The position numbers and the translations under genes were made by a program. Below, piece after piece: positions 18,544-27,621 of a stretch of 64,000 nt of DNA. This stretch comes from Streptomyces sp. NP160. Its GTDB lineage: Bacteria > Actinomycetota > Actinomycetes > Actinomycetales > Quadrisphaeraceae. Positions within the stretch are counted from its first letter, which is position 1. Each line of letters opens with the position of its first letter. The notes beneath the pieces were generated by a model that worked only from the letters and a program-made list of their open reading frames with translations, made no database searches and was not told the origin of the DNA. The DNA is taken from contig NZ_VDMJ01000024.1 of the NCBI RefSeq assembly GCF_006335115.1, forward strand, positions 120,852 through 184,851, given 5' to 3'.

Positions 18544-18570
18544 TCAAGTCCGCCGGGGATCGGCCGATCA
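18544..18570 (+). promoter_or_regulatory. Sigma28-like promoter of pilMNO
   Basis: TCAAGTC (18544-18550), 12 bases, GCCGATCA (18563-18570). This is the best match of the four such sites in the window, with the canonical 19-base spacing. It lies 5 bases after the pilD stop. The leader of about 50 nt ends in GAGGAGGG (18611-18618), just before the GTG at 18624. Confidence 0.7.
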
Positions 18571-18623
18571 GGAGGTGATGGCGCTGCAGGGCAGCGCTGC
18601 ACCACCTATCGAGGAGGGCTTCT

Positions 18624-19649
18624 GTGAGCCGTCGCACGACCATCGGGCTCGACATCGGGTCCGGGGCGGTGCGCGCAGCCGAGCTCTCGTTCGGCTCCGC
18701 CGGGGTGGTGCTCGAGCGGTGCGCGACAGCCCCCCTGCCCGCCAGCGCGGTCCGCGACGGCGAGGTGGTCGACACCGCCGCCGTCTCAGCAGCCCTCGTC
18801 GAGCTGTGGCGCTCCGGGCGCTTCTCGCACCGACGCGTCACGGTCGGCATCGCCAACCCTCGAGTGGTCGTCAGGGAGGTGGAGATGCCGCACATGCCGG
18901 CTGCCGATCTCAAGAAGGCACTGCCGTTCCAGGTGCAGGACGTCCTGCCCATGCCCGTCGACGCCGCCGTCTTGGACTTCCACCCACTGGAGGTCCGTGG
19001 CACAGGACCCGGAGCCGTGGTGCGCGGGCTGCTGGTCGCAGCCTGGCGCGACACCGTCCTGCCACTGGTCTCCGCCGTCCACGGCGCGAAGCTGCTCCCG
19101 GAGGCGGTCGACCTGACGGCTTTCGCGGTGCTGCGCGCCGTGGGCTCCGGCACCGGCGCTGACGCTGGCACTGAGGCCATCGTCGACATCGGCTCCACCG
19201 TCACCCAGGTGGTCGTGCACTCCGGTGGTGCCCCCCACTTCGTGCGCATCCTGCTCTGCGGGGGAGACGACATCACCGGTGCGCTCGCGGAGCGAGCGGG
19301 CCTGAGCACGGCGGAGGCCGAGCGGCTCAAGCGGGAGCTCGACACGGGCGAGGTGGTGGACCCATCAGCCGCGGATGCGGTCCGCTCGGCGTCGCAGACG
19401 CTCCTCGACGAGGTGCGCAGCACCATCGACTACGCCACCGCGACGAGCGGCCACCGTCCTGACCGCGTGGTCCTCACCGGCGGGGGCGCCCGCCAGGGCG
19501 GCCTGGACCTGCAGCTGTCCGCCATGACCGGCCTCCCCGTCGAGGTGGGTTCGCTGACGCACCGGATCCAGCCGGGCCGGCGCCTCGGGAACGAGCACCC
19601 CGACTCGGCCACCATGGCCGTCGGCCTGGCTCTCGGAGCCGCATCATGA
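18624..19649 (+). CDS. pilM: Type IV pilus assembly protein PilM
   Basis: 341-residue actin-like cytoplasmic ATP-binding protein that recruits PilN to form the inner-membrane alignment complex. Phosphate-1 GLDIGSGAVRAAEL, the DIGST phosphate-2 block (IVDIGSTVTQVVV) and the adenosine-site VVLTGGGARQGGL are visible. The start GTG is 5 bases after a strong GAGGAGGG. The stop overlaps the pilN ATG (ATGA). Confidence 0.94.
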   Translation: MSRRTTIGLDIGSGAVRAAELSFGSAGVVLERCATAPLPASAVRDGEVVDTAAVSAALVELWRSGRFSHRRVTVGIANPRVVVREVEMPHMPAADLKKALPFQVQDVLPMPVDAAVLDFHPLEVRGTGPGAVVRGLLVAAWRDTVLPLVSAVHGAKLLPEAVDLTAFAVLRAVGSGTGADAGTEAIVDIGSTVTQVVVHSGGAPHFVRILLCGGDDITGALAERAGLSTAEAERLKRELDTGEVVDPSAADAVRSASQTLLDEVRSTIDYATATSGHRPDRVVLTGGGARQGGLDLQLSAMTGLPVEVGSLTHRIQPGRRLGNEHPDSATMAVGLALGAAS

Positions 19650-20368
19650 CCGCGACGCCCTTCGCGCCGTCCGCCGCGCAGGCCGTCGAGCCGGCCCCGC
19701 CTTCAACCGTGCAGGTCAACTGGTCCGCTCCGCGGGTCAACCTCCTGCCGCTCGAAGTGGTGGTGGCCCGCCGGGTCCGACGCGCGCAGCGCGGCGCAGC
19801 CCTCGCCGCTGCCGGAGCCGCAGCCCTGGTGGGGTGCGTCTGGGCCCTCGGGCTCGGCAGCACCGCCCACCAGCAGCAGCGGCTGGACGAGGCGACAGCG
19901 CGCCTCACGGCCCTGCAGGCCGAGCAGGCGCAGTACGCCGCCGCCCCCCAGGTCCTCAAGCAGCTCGAGACCGTTCGCGACACCAGGGCCCAGGCCATGG
20001 CGCAGGACGTCGCCTGGTACTCCTACGTCGACTCGCTGACCCGAGCGCTCCCCGCCACGGCGTGGCTGGTCAGCGTGCAGACGTCGCTCTCCGCCGCTGG
20101 TTCCGCGGCAGCGCCCGCGACCACGGGCGGGACCGGCACAGCCGGAACCTCGAGCGTCGGCTCGGTCACCATCTCAGCCCGATCGACGAGCTACGACGAC
20201 GTCGCCGCCTACCTCGACGCGCTGGCGGCCGTCCCCGGTGTCGCTGACGTGTTCCTGTCGACGTCGACGAGCGACGCCTCCGGCTCGGCACCGGTGATCA
20301 GCTTCACGGTCACGGCCTCCGTCACCGACGCCGCGCTCACCCACCGCTTCGACGCGAAGGAGAGCTGA
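19646..20368 (+). CDS. pilN: Type IV pilus assembly protein PilN
   Basis: 240-residue bitopic membrane protein. The short cytoplasmic N-terminus carries the PilM-binding motif VNLLPLE (PRVNLLPLEVV), followed by one transmembrane helix (about 52-72), a coiled coil and a ferredoxin-like periplasmic domain. It pairs with PilO. It overlaps pilM by 4 bases and is followed by pilO one base after its stop. Confidence 0.92.
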   Translation: MTATPFAPSAAQAVEPAPPSTVQVNWSAPRVNLLPLEVVVARRVRRAQRGAALAAAGAAALVGCVWALGLGSTAHQQQRLDEATARLTALQAEQAQYAAAPQVLKQLETVRDTRAQAMAQDVAWYSYVDSLTRALPATAWLVSVQTSLSAAGSAAAPATTGGTGTAGTSSVGSVTISARSTSYDDVAAYLDALAAVPGVADVFLSTSTSDASGSAPVISFTVTASVTDAALTHRFDAKES

Positions 20369-20369
20369 C

Positions 20370-21131
20370 GTGACCACCAACGCCCTGCTGTCCGTGAGCT
20401 CGGCTCCGCCGAGGGCCCTGCCGCAGCCGCGGCTGTGGGTCGCCGCCGGGGCTGGCGCCGTGGTCGTCGTCCTGCTGGCGGGCTGGCTGCTCGTCATCGC
20501 ACCGCAGCGCACCGCGGTGGACGACCTGCGCGCCTCCACCGAGCAGGTCGAGTCCAGCGAGTCGGTGCTGTCCGCGCGGGTCACCCAGCTGAAGCAGGAC
20601 TTCGCCTCCCTGCCCGAGCGGCAGGCGGAGCTCGCTGCGGTCGAAGGCCAACTGCCCGCTGGCGCCGAGCTGCCCTCCCTCGTGCGGGCGCTGAGGTCGG
20701 CTGCCACCGGCTCGGGGGTCGAGCTGATCAGCTTGACGCCGTCGCCGCTGGTCGTCCCCGCTGCTGCCGCGAGCACGACCCCCGCGGGAGGCGACGCCCT
20801 GCCGGGTGACGGCGCGACCGCCGAGACGGCCCCGACCACCGCCACGACGGCGTCCACCGGTGCCGGTGCGCTCCAGCAGCTCCCGCTGTCGGTGACCGCC
20901 GCGGGTACCTACGAGGGGCTGGAACGCTTCCTGGAGGTGGTGCAGAACCAGGACCGGCTCGTCCTCCTCACAGGCACGTCCTTCGCGCCAGGCGAGGCCA
21001 GCAGCTCCGGGTTGAGCCTGACCATCACGGGCACCGCGTTCGTCCTGCCGCCCGCAGCACCCGCCTCTTCGACCCCGAGTGCCGCGGCACCTCCCGGTGC
21101 GGCGCCCGCTGGCGCCGTCCAGACCAGCTGA
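20370..21131 (+). CDS. pilO: Type IV pilus assembly protein PilO
   Basis: 253 residues: one N-terminal transmembrane helix (about 25-47), a coiled coil (about 50-110) and a PilO-type ferredoxin-like domain (about 165-230, including YEGLERFLEVVQNQDRLV). The C-terminus is Ala/Pro-rich. It forms the alignment subcomplex with PilN. The GTG start is one base after the pilN stop. Confidence 0.9.
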   Translation: MTTNALLSVSSAPPRALPQPRLWVAAGAGAVVVVLLAGWLLVIAPQRTAVDDLRASTEQVESSESVLSARVTQLKQDFASLPERQAELAAVEGQLPAGAELPSLVRALRSAATGSGVELISLTPSPLVVPAAAASTTPAGGDALPGDGATAETAPTTATTASTGAGALQQLPLSVTAAGTYEGLERFLEVVQNQDRLVLLTGTSFAPGEASSSGLSLTITGTAFVLPPAAPASSTPSAAAPPGAAPAGAVQTS

Positions 21132-21151
21132 CCGAAGAGCCAGGAGCAGCG

Positions 21152-22387
21152 ATGACCACCAGCCCGCACGGTCCGACCGCCGACGGCGGCCCCGGCCCCG
21201 CGCCGGACGCCAGCGACCCCTTCGGCGCCGTCTTCACCTTCGCGGCCACCGAGCCGGGCCCGGGGGACTTCGGCCAGGTCCACGGTGCCCCCGAAGCGAG
21301 CCACCGCTGGGCGGAGCCGGCGCACGACGCGGACGAGGCCGTCACGCTGTGGGCGTCGACGGGACCCTCGTCCGGGGACCCCGGTGCGCTGCTGGGTCCG
21401 TCACCCGAGGGCCTCGCGCCCTTCGGGCGTCCGAGCTCGCAGGCGAGCACCGGCGCGCTCGCCACCACCGTCACAGAGCTCACGGCGACCGCCGTCAGCA
21501 CCGTCCCTGCGCCTCGCACCGCGGTGGAGGCCGAGACGGCTCTGACGCCCATCTCGCTGCCCGCCGAGGCCCGGGTCAGCCGGCGAGTCAGCCCGGTCAT
21601 CGCCGTGGCCGTCGCTGCTGGTGCCGTGGCCGTGGGGGCCCTCGCAGCCTTCGCCCTGACCTCCGGGTCCACTTCGACCGGCGAGGAGGTCATCGCCGTC
21701 GCGACGGCACCGGCCACCGGAGCCCCGAGCGCCGGACCCACCGCTGTCCCCAGCCCGGTGTCGAGCGCGAGTGCGGGGACCGATGCTGGGCGAGGTGCCT
21801 CCGGCGCGCTGTTCTCGCCCAACCCGAGGGACCCGTTCGCCGCGCTGGTCGGCATGCCCGACCCGGCCTCGGGCGGGGCTCCCGCGGACGGGACGGGCGC
21901 GGACGGGGCAGCAGTCAGCCAAGGGACTCAGCCCGTGATCGGCGGCGCATCCGGCGGTACTGCTCTGGGGAGCACGGGCTCGACGGTGACCCCTGTCGGT
22001 CGGAGTGGGACGGGCACGGGGGCGACGGGCACCACGGGCGTTCTGGGGGACTCTCCCGCGCCCACCCCTTCACCGACGGCGCTGTCCAGGTCCCAGGTCT
22101 GTTCTGCGGTCACCGACCCGATGAACCAGGTCGAGCAGCTGCTCGCCGGCAGCGCGAACGGTGCCACGGCGGCCGTCGACGCCGGGCTGGCCCTGCGCAC
22201 GCCCGTCGCGGTGCTCCGCACCGCGGTCTCGCTGACCAGCGACTCCCGCCTCGCCGGGCGCCTCGACATCGCGGCGAGCACCGCCGAGGCGCTGCGCGCC
22301 CAGCTCATCGCCGGCACCGCCGTGACCTCCGGCCAGGTGGCCACCCAGGTCTCCCGCGACGCCGACGTGCGCAGCGCCTGCTCCTGA
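21152..22387 (+). CDS. Single-pass membrane protein of the pilus cluster, possible PilP analogue
   Basis: 411 residues: a Pro/Ala/Thr-rich cytoplasmic N-terminus of about 145 residues, one transmembrane helix (about 148-170), a long Gly/Ser/Thr/Ala linker and a small C-terminal helical domain (about 310-411) with two cysteines. The linker contains LFSPNPRDPFAALV; the RDPF core recalls the conserved segment of PilP/GspC proteins, which bind the PilN/PilO complex. Actinobacteria lack an outer-membrane secretin, so a true PilP is not expected. Its role as a fourth alignment-complex subunit is inference. The ATG has CAGGAG 6 bases upstream. Confidence 0.7.
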   Translation: MTTSPHGPTADGGPGPAPDASDPFGAVFTFAATEPGPGDFGQVHGAPEASHRWAEPAHDADEAVTLWASTGPSSGDPGALLGPSPEGLAPFGRPSSQASTGALATTVTELTATAVSTVPAPRTAVEAETALTPISLPAEARVSRRVSPVIAVAVAAGAVAVGALAAFALTSGSTSTGEEVIAVATAPATGAPSAGPTAVPSPVSSASAGTDAGRGASGALFSPNPRDPFAALVGMPDPASGGAPADGTGADGAAVSQGTQPVIGGASGGTALGSTGSTVTPVGRSGTGTGATGTTGVLGDSPAPTPSPTALSRSQVCSAVTDPMNQVEQLLAGSANGATAAVDAGLALRTPVAVLRTAVSLTSDSRLAGRLDIAASTAEALRAQLIAGTAVTSGQVATQVSRDADVRSACS

Positions 22388-22390
22388 CGC

Positions 22391-22430
22391 CGCCCCGGCC
22401 CCGGGTGCCCGCGCCGCGGGCCCCGGGGCG
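22391..22430 (+). terminator. Hairpin ending the pilus operon
   Basis: An 8-bp perfect outer stem (CGCCCCGG 22391-22398 with CCGGGGCG 22423-22430) and a GC-rich inner arm start 4 bases after the last pilus gene. There is no U-tract. The rest of the 107-base gap to aroC shows no ORF. Confidence 0.5.
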
Positions 22431-22494
22431 GGACGGCGCCTGACGGGGGCCACGGGTCGTCGTCGTCCTCGGCGGCCGTGGGAGGATCAGCCAC

Positions 22495-23751
22495 GTGCTG
22501 CGCTGGCTGACCGCGGGGGAGTCCCACGGCCCCGCCCTCGTCGGGGTGCTCGAGGGCCTGCCCTCGGGCGTCTCCGTGACCACCGACGTCCTCGTCGCCG
22601 CCCTCGCGCGGCGCCGCCTCGGCTACGGCCGCGGGGCGCGCATGAGCTTCGAGCAGGACGAGGTCACCGTGCTCGGCGGCCTGCGCCACGGCGTGACGCA
22701 GGGCGGCCCATTCGCCGTGACGATCGGCAACACCGAGTGGCCGAAGTGGTCCACCGTGATGGCCGCGGACCCGGTGGACCCCTCGCTGCTGAAGACCACC
22801 GGCCGCAACGCGGCCCTCACGCGCCCGCGCCCGGGCCACGCCGACCTCGTGGGCATGCAGAAGCACGGGTTCGGCGAGGCCCGCCCGGTGCTCGAGCGCG
22901 CCAGCGCCCGCGAGACCGCCACCCGGGTGGCCCTGGGCGCGGTGGCCGCCGCCTTCCTCGAGCAGGCCGCCGGGATCCGCCTGGTCTCCCACACCGTCTC
23001 CCTGGGCCCGGTGGCCGTGCCCGAGGGCTCGCCGCTGCCGCACCCCGACGACGTCGCCGCCCTCGACGCCGACCCGCTGCGCTGCCACCACGCGGCCACC
23101 AGCGCCCGCATGGTCGAGGAGGTCGACGCCTGCCACAAGGAGGGCGACACCCTCGGCGGCGTGGTCGAGGTGCTCGCCTACGGCCTGCCGCCGGGCTTGG
23201 GCAGCCACACCCACTGGGACCGCCGCATCGACGGCCGCCTCGCGCAGGCGCTCATGGGCATCCAGGCCATCAAGGGCGTCGAGGTCGGTGACGGCTTCGA
23301 GACCGCCCGCCGCCGCGGCTCCGCCGCCCACGACGAGATCGAGCTGGGCCCCGACGGCGTGATGCGGCGGCGCACCGCCCGCGCCGGCGGCACCGAGGGC
23401 GGCATGACCACGGGCGAGGTGCTGCGGGTGCGCGCCGCCATGAAGCCCATCGCCACCGTCCCACGGGCGCTGGCCACGGTGGACGTGGCCACCGGGGAGG
23501 CCACCCAGGCGCACCACCAGCGCTCGGACGTCTGCGCCGTGCCGGCCGCCGGCGTCGTCGCGGAGGCGATGGTCGCGCTGGTGCTCGCCGACGCCCTGCT
23601 GGAGAAGTTCGGCGGTGACTCGGTGCCCGAGACCGCGCGGAACGTCCGCGCCTACCTCGAGGCCGTCCCGGAGCTGCTGCGCACCCACATCGACGGCGCC
23701 GACGGCGCTGACGGGGCCCGCAGCGCTGCCGGCAGCGCACCGGACGCCTGA
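22495..23751 (+). CDS. aroC: Chorismate synthase
   Basis: 418 residues; converts EPSP to chorismate using reduced FMN. The three family signatures are recognisable: GESHGPAL near the N-terminus, the [20 protein letters not shown] and [15 protein letters not shown] block, and [10 protein letters not shown] with the R-S-D motif [12 protein letters not shown] near the end. The length is normal for actinobacteria. The GTG has GGAGG (22481-22485) 9 bases upstream; the same sequence contains GAGGAT 7 bases from the start, so a leaderless start cannot be excluded. Confidence 0.96.
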   Translation: MLRWLTAGESHGPALVGVLEGLPSGVSVTTDVLVAALARRRLGYGRGARMSFEQDEVTVLGGLRHGVTQGGPFAVTIGNTEWPKWSTVMAADPVDPSLLKTTGRNAALTRPRPGHADLVGMQKHGFGEARPVLERASARETATRVALGAVAAAFLEQAAGIRLVSHTVSLGPVAVPEGSPLPHPDDVAALDADPLRCHHAATSARMVEEVDACHKEGDTLGGVVEVLAYGLPPGLGSHTHWDRRIDGRLAQALMGIQAIKGVEVGDGFETARRRGSAAHDEIELGPDGVMRRRTARAGGTEGGMTTGEVLRVRAAMKPIATVPRALATVDVATGEATQAHHQRSDVCAVPAAGVVAEAMVALVLADALLEKFGGDSVPETARNVRAYLEAVPELLRTHIDGADGADGARSAAGSAPDA

Positions 23752-23753
23752 GC

Positions 23754-24284
23754 GTGGCCCCCAGGGTCGTCCTCGTCGGCCCGATGGGGTCCGGCAAGTC
23801 CGCGGTGGGCGCGCTGCTCGCCGCCGACCTGGGCGTGCAGCTGCGCGACACGGACGCCGACGTCGAGGCCGTGGCCGGCCGCCCGGTGTCCGTGGTCTTC
23901 GCCGAGGAGGGCGAGCCGGCGTTCCGCGCGCTGGAGCGCGCCGCCGTGGTGGACGCCCTCGCCGAGCACACCGGGGTGGTGTCGCTGGGCGGCGGCTCCG
24001 TGCTCGACGACGGCACCCGGGCCGACCTCGTGGCGCTGCGCTCGCCCGTGGTGCTGCTGACGGCCACGTGGGAGCACGTGCGCGACAGGCTCGGCGACAC
24101 CAGCAGCCGGCCCGTGCTCTCCGGGGGGCCCGGGGGAGCTGCAGGTGCCGAGGCGCGCTGGCGCGAGGTCATGGCGGCGCGCGAGAAGCACTACGCCGAG
24201 GTCGCCGACCACGTGGTCCCCACCGACGGCCGGACCGCACGCGCCGTCGCCGACGTCGTCCTGCGCCTGCTCGCCGCCGGCTGA
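23754..24284 (+). CDS. aroK: Shikimate kinase
   Basis: 176 residues; phosphorylates shikimate with ATP. The P-loop GPMGSGKSAVG is at residues 7-17, the shikimate-binding Asp in LRDTDADVE and the GGGSVL motif are present, and the lid region Arg lies in SSRPVLSGG. It starts 3 bases after aroC. An atypical repeat-filled gap of 150 bases separates it from aroB. Confidence 0.94.
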   Translation: MAPRVVLVGPMGSGKSAVGALLAADLGVQLRDTDADVEAVAGRPVSVVFAEEGEPAFRALERAAVVDALAEHTGVVSLGGGSVLDDGTRADLVALRSPVVLLTATWEHVRDRLGDTSSRPVLSGGPGGAAGAEARWREVMAAREKHYAEVADHVVPTDGRTARAVADVVLRLLAAG

Positions 24285-24299
24285 GGCGCACCCTCCTCC

Positions 24300-25556
<1,257 letters not shown>

Positions 25557-25614
25557 CCCGCGGCGCCCCCAGCGCCTGAGATCGCCGGCGTCCGGGGCAC
25601 CGCCCGGGCGCCGG

Positions 25615-25620
25615 TAACAT
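25615..25620 (+). promoter_or_regulatory. Putative -10 element of efp (leaderless)
   Basis: TAACAT with 8 bases before the GTG at 25629 and no purine-rich RBS between them. No clear -35. Confidence 0.5.
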
Positions 25621-25628
25621 CGCTCCAC

Positions 25629-26189
25629 GTGGCATCGACGAACGACCTGAAGAACGGCCTCGTGCTCAACCTCGACGGACAGCTGTGGTCCGTCGTCGAG
25701 TTCCAGCACGTCAAGCCCGGCAAGGGCGGCGCGTTCGTCCGCAGCAAGCTCAAGAACGTGCTGTCCGGCAAGGTGGTGGACCGCACCTTCAACGCCGGCA
25801 CCAAGGTCGACACCGCCACCGTCGACAAGCGCGACATGCAGTACCTGTACCGCGACGGCTCCGACTTCGTCTTCATGGACTCGGACACCTACGACCAGAT
25901 CACCGTGGCCGAGGAGACCGTGGGCGACGCCGCCAACTTCCTCCTCGAGAGCGCCGAGGTCATCGTCGCCGTCCACGAGGGCACCCCGCTGTACGTCGAG
26001 CTGCCCACCTCCGTGGTGCTCGAGGTGACGTACACCGAGCCGGGCCTGCAGGGCGACCGCTCCACCGGCGGCACCAAGCCCGCCACCGTCGAGACCGGGT
26101 ACCAGATCCAGGTGCCGCTGTTCCTGGAGACCGGCACCAAGGTCAAGGTCGACACGCGCACCGGGGACTACCTCGGCCGCGTCAACTGA
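25629..26189 (+). CDS. efp: Translation elongation factor P
   Basis: 186-residue three-domain factor that relieves ribosome stalling at polyproline. Domain I carries the loop PGKGGAF with Lys32 at the tip; actinobacterial EF-P is generally of the type thought to act with an unmodified Lys. The C-terminal signature ([18 protein letters not shown]) is intact. The full-length ORF begins at GTG 25629, immediately after a -10-like TAACAT. Confidence 0.97.
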   Translation: MASTNDLKNGLVLNLDGQLWSVVEFQHVKPGKGGAFVRSKLKNVLSGKVVDRTFNAGTKVDTATVDKRDMQYLYRDGSDFVFMDSDTYDQITVAEETVGDAANFLLESAEVIVAVHEGTPLYVELPTSVVLEVTYTEPGLQGDRSTGGTKPATVETGYQIQVPLFLETGTKVKVDTRTGDYLGRVN

Positions 26190-26233
26190 CCTCCTGCAGA
26201 CCCGCAGGATGACGACGACGACGGACCGCTGAC

Positions 26234-26647
26234 GTGGCTGCCCGGACCAAGGCCCGCAAGCGCGCCCTCGACCTCCTCTTCGAGGCCGAGCAGCGCGGGC
26301 TCGACCCGGTGACCCTCGCCGCCGACCGGCTGGCCAGCGGGCACGTCCCCGTGCCGCAGTACAGCCTCGACCTCGTCGAGGGCGTGCAGGCCCACCGGGA
26401 GCGCATCGACGAGCTGCTGGAGACCTACTCGCACGGCTGGCCGCTGGACCGCATGCCGTCCGTGGACCGCAACCTGCTGCGCATCGGCGTGTTCGAGCTG
26501 GTCTGGTGCGACGACGTGCCTGACGCCGTCGCCGTGTCCGAGGCGGTGGGGCTGGCCTCGGAGCTGAGCACCGACGAGTCGCCGGCCTTCGTCAACGGCC
26601 TCCTCAGCCGCCTCATGGAGCTCAAGCCGGGGCTCGTCGACAGCTGA
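26234..26647 (+). CDS. nusB: Transcription antitermination protein NusB
   Basis: 137-residue all-helical RNA-binding factor that works with NusE in rRNA antitermination. Typical motifs: ARKRALDLLFEAEQRG at the N-terminus, VDRNLLRIGVFEL in the middle and SPAFVNGLLSRL near the end. The GTG at 26234 follows efp by 44 bases. A strong terminator follows. Confidence 0.95.
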   Translation: MAARTKARKRALDLLFEAEQRGLDPVTLAADRLASGHVPVPQYSLDLVEGVQAHRERIDELLETYSHGWPLDRMPSVDRNLLRIGVFELVWCDDVPDAVAVSEAVGLASELSTDESPAFVNGLLSRLMELKPGLVDS

Positions 26648-26677
26648 TCGTCACAGCTGGTGAGCGCGACCGACGCA

Positions 26678-26714
26678 GAAGACCCCCGCACCGGGATCCG
26701 GTGCGGGGGTCTTC
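26678..26714. terminator. Bidirectional terminator between nusB and bldD
   Basis: A perfect 17-bp stem (26678-26694 with 26698-26714) including A/T pairs at its base, giving GAAGAC on one side and GTCTTC on the other. It lies between convergent nusB and bldD and is the best intrinsic terminator in the window. Confidence 0.9.
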
Positions 26715-26764
26715 GTCTCGCTGAGTGATCAGCCACGGGCGCTCAGGGCCGGGGCGATACCGCC

Positions 26765-27271
26765 TCAGCCGTTCTGCGCGACGGCGCGGCGGGCGTCGGG
26801 GTCGAGCACGCCCCAGCTGATGAGCTCCTCCGCGAGCTGCTGCGGCGGGAGGTCGTAGATGACGGCGAGGGCGCGCAGGTCGTCCGAGCGGATCGAGAGC
26901 ACCTTGCCGTTGTAGTCGCCGCGCTGGCTCTGGATGGTGGCGGCGTAGCGCGCGAGCGGACCGGCCTTCTCCGAGGGCACGGACTGCAGGCGCTCCAGGT
27001 CGAGCACGAGCTTCGGCGGAGGCTCGCTGTGACCTGCGCTGCCGCCGTCCGGCAGGAGCGCCGAGACCGGCACGCCGTAGAAGTCCGCCAGCTCGGCGAG
27101 GCGCTGCACGGTGACCGCGCGGTCGCCGCGCTCGTAGGAGCCGACCACCACCGCCTTCCACTGCCCGTTCGAGCGCTGCTCCACGCCCTGCAGGGACAGG
27201 CCCTGCTGGGTGCGGATGGCGCGCAGCCGGCTGCCGAGCGCCTTGGCGTACCCCGATCCTTCCTCAGACAT
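26765..27271 (-). CDS. bldD: Developmental transcription regulator BldD, c-di-GMP-responsive
   Basis: 168 residues. An N-terminal XRE-type helix-turn-helix (about 8-72) and a C-terminal c-di-GMP-binding domain. The diagnostic signature RGD-X8-RSDD is intact (Arg117-Asp119 and Arg128-Asp131), which in Streptomyces binds tetrameric c-di-GMP and drives dimerisation on DNA. The ATG at 27271 is chosen (GAGAGGGG just upstream) over a GTG/ATG further out. The nusB-bldD-pyrR order is widely conserved in actinobacteria. Probable targets in this organism are unknown; its own promoter is one candidate. Confidence 0.95.
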   Translation of the reverse strand: MSEEGSGYAKALGSRLRAIRTQQGLSLQGVEQRSNGQWKAVVVGSYERGDRAVTVQRLAELADFYGVPVSALLPDGGSAGHSEPPPKLVLDLERLQSVPSEKAGPLARYAATIQSQRGDYNGKVLSIRSDDLRALAVIYDLPPQQLAEELISWGVLDPDARRAVAQNG

Positions 27272-27320
27272 GCCGTCCCCTCTCTCTGTCACGTGCACAC
27301 ACATCTACTGACAGTGATCG

Positions 27321-27386
27321 TCACGGGGAGTGACCTGCAGGTCAACCTCAACGACGTCACAGGCAGTAACTGTTCACCCAGAGTGA
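27321..27386. promoter_or_regulatory. Three BldD-box-like palindromes upstream of bldD
   Basis: TCAC-N5-GTRA palindromes start at 27321, 27357 and 27374. The one at 27374-27386 (TCACCCAGAGTGA) fits the Streptomyces BldD box TNACNCWGNGTNA at every defined position; the one at 27321-27333 differs at two. They lie 50-115 bp upstream of the bldD start, where autorepression is known in Streptomyces. No gene is seen in the remainder of the bldD-pyrR gap (27387-27532). Confidence 0.6.
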
Positions 27387-27532
27387 CCATCGACGACCTG
27401 ACGGCGACTGCCGTCGACGGCCGAACCGTCCCCCGGCACAGCGTCCCAGAGCTGCGTCCGCTTCCGCGGGCGGCCCACCGCAGCGCCCGTCACCGGGAGG
27501 CGGCCCGGGACGTCGGTGCCCCCCGCGTGCAG

Positions 27533-27600
27533 TACGGTCGGAGGCGCACCTGAGAACCGACGTCCTTCAACCTCCGTCCTGTGAGGCGGGGAAGGAGTCA
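27533..27600 (+). promoter_or_regulatory. pyr operon promoter and PyrR-binding leader hairpin
   Basis: TACGGT at 27533-27538 is a plausible -10. The leader holds GTCCTGTGAGGC (27576-27587), matching the PyrR RNA-binding loop core UCCNGNGAGGY, enclosed by CCTTC (27564-27568) pairing with GAAGG (27591-27595). The right arm includes the Shine-Dalgarno-like GGAAGGAG (27590-27597), so UMP-loaded PyrR would hide it. This fits translational repression, as shown for Mycobacterium smegmatis PyrR. No terminator/antiterminator pair is seen. Confidence 0.7.
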
Positions 27601-27621
27601 GTGAGTCACGAGCATGGCTGA
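27601..27621 (+). CDS. Possible leader mini-ORF overlapping the pyrR start
   Basis: GTG followed by five codons and TGA (product MSHEHG) begins 3 bases after the GGAAGGAG sequence; the pyrR ATG (27614) lies inside it. The Shine-Dalgarno is 16 bases from the pyrR ATG, too far for direct initiation, so coupling through the mini-ORF is conceivable. Evidence is positional only. Confidence 0.25.
   Translation: MSHEHG

Noticed and set aside
27029-27553. 174-codon plus-strand ORF over the bldD promoter
   Set aside because: It is antisense to bldD at its start and runs through operator palindromes; no RBS or family similarity.
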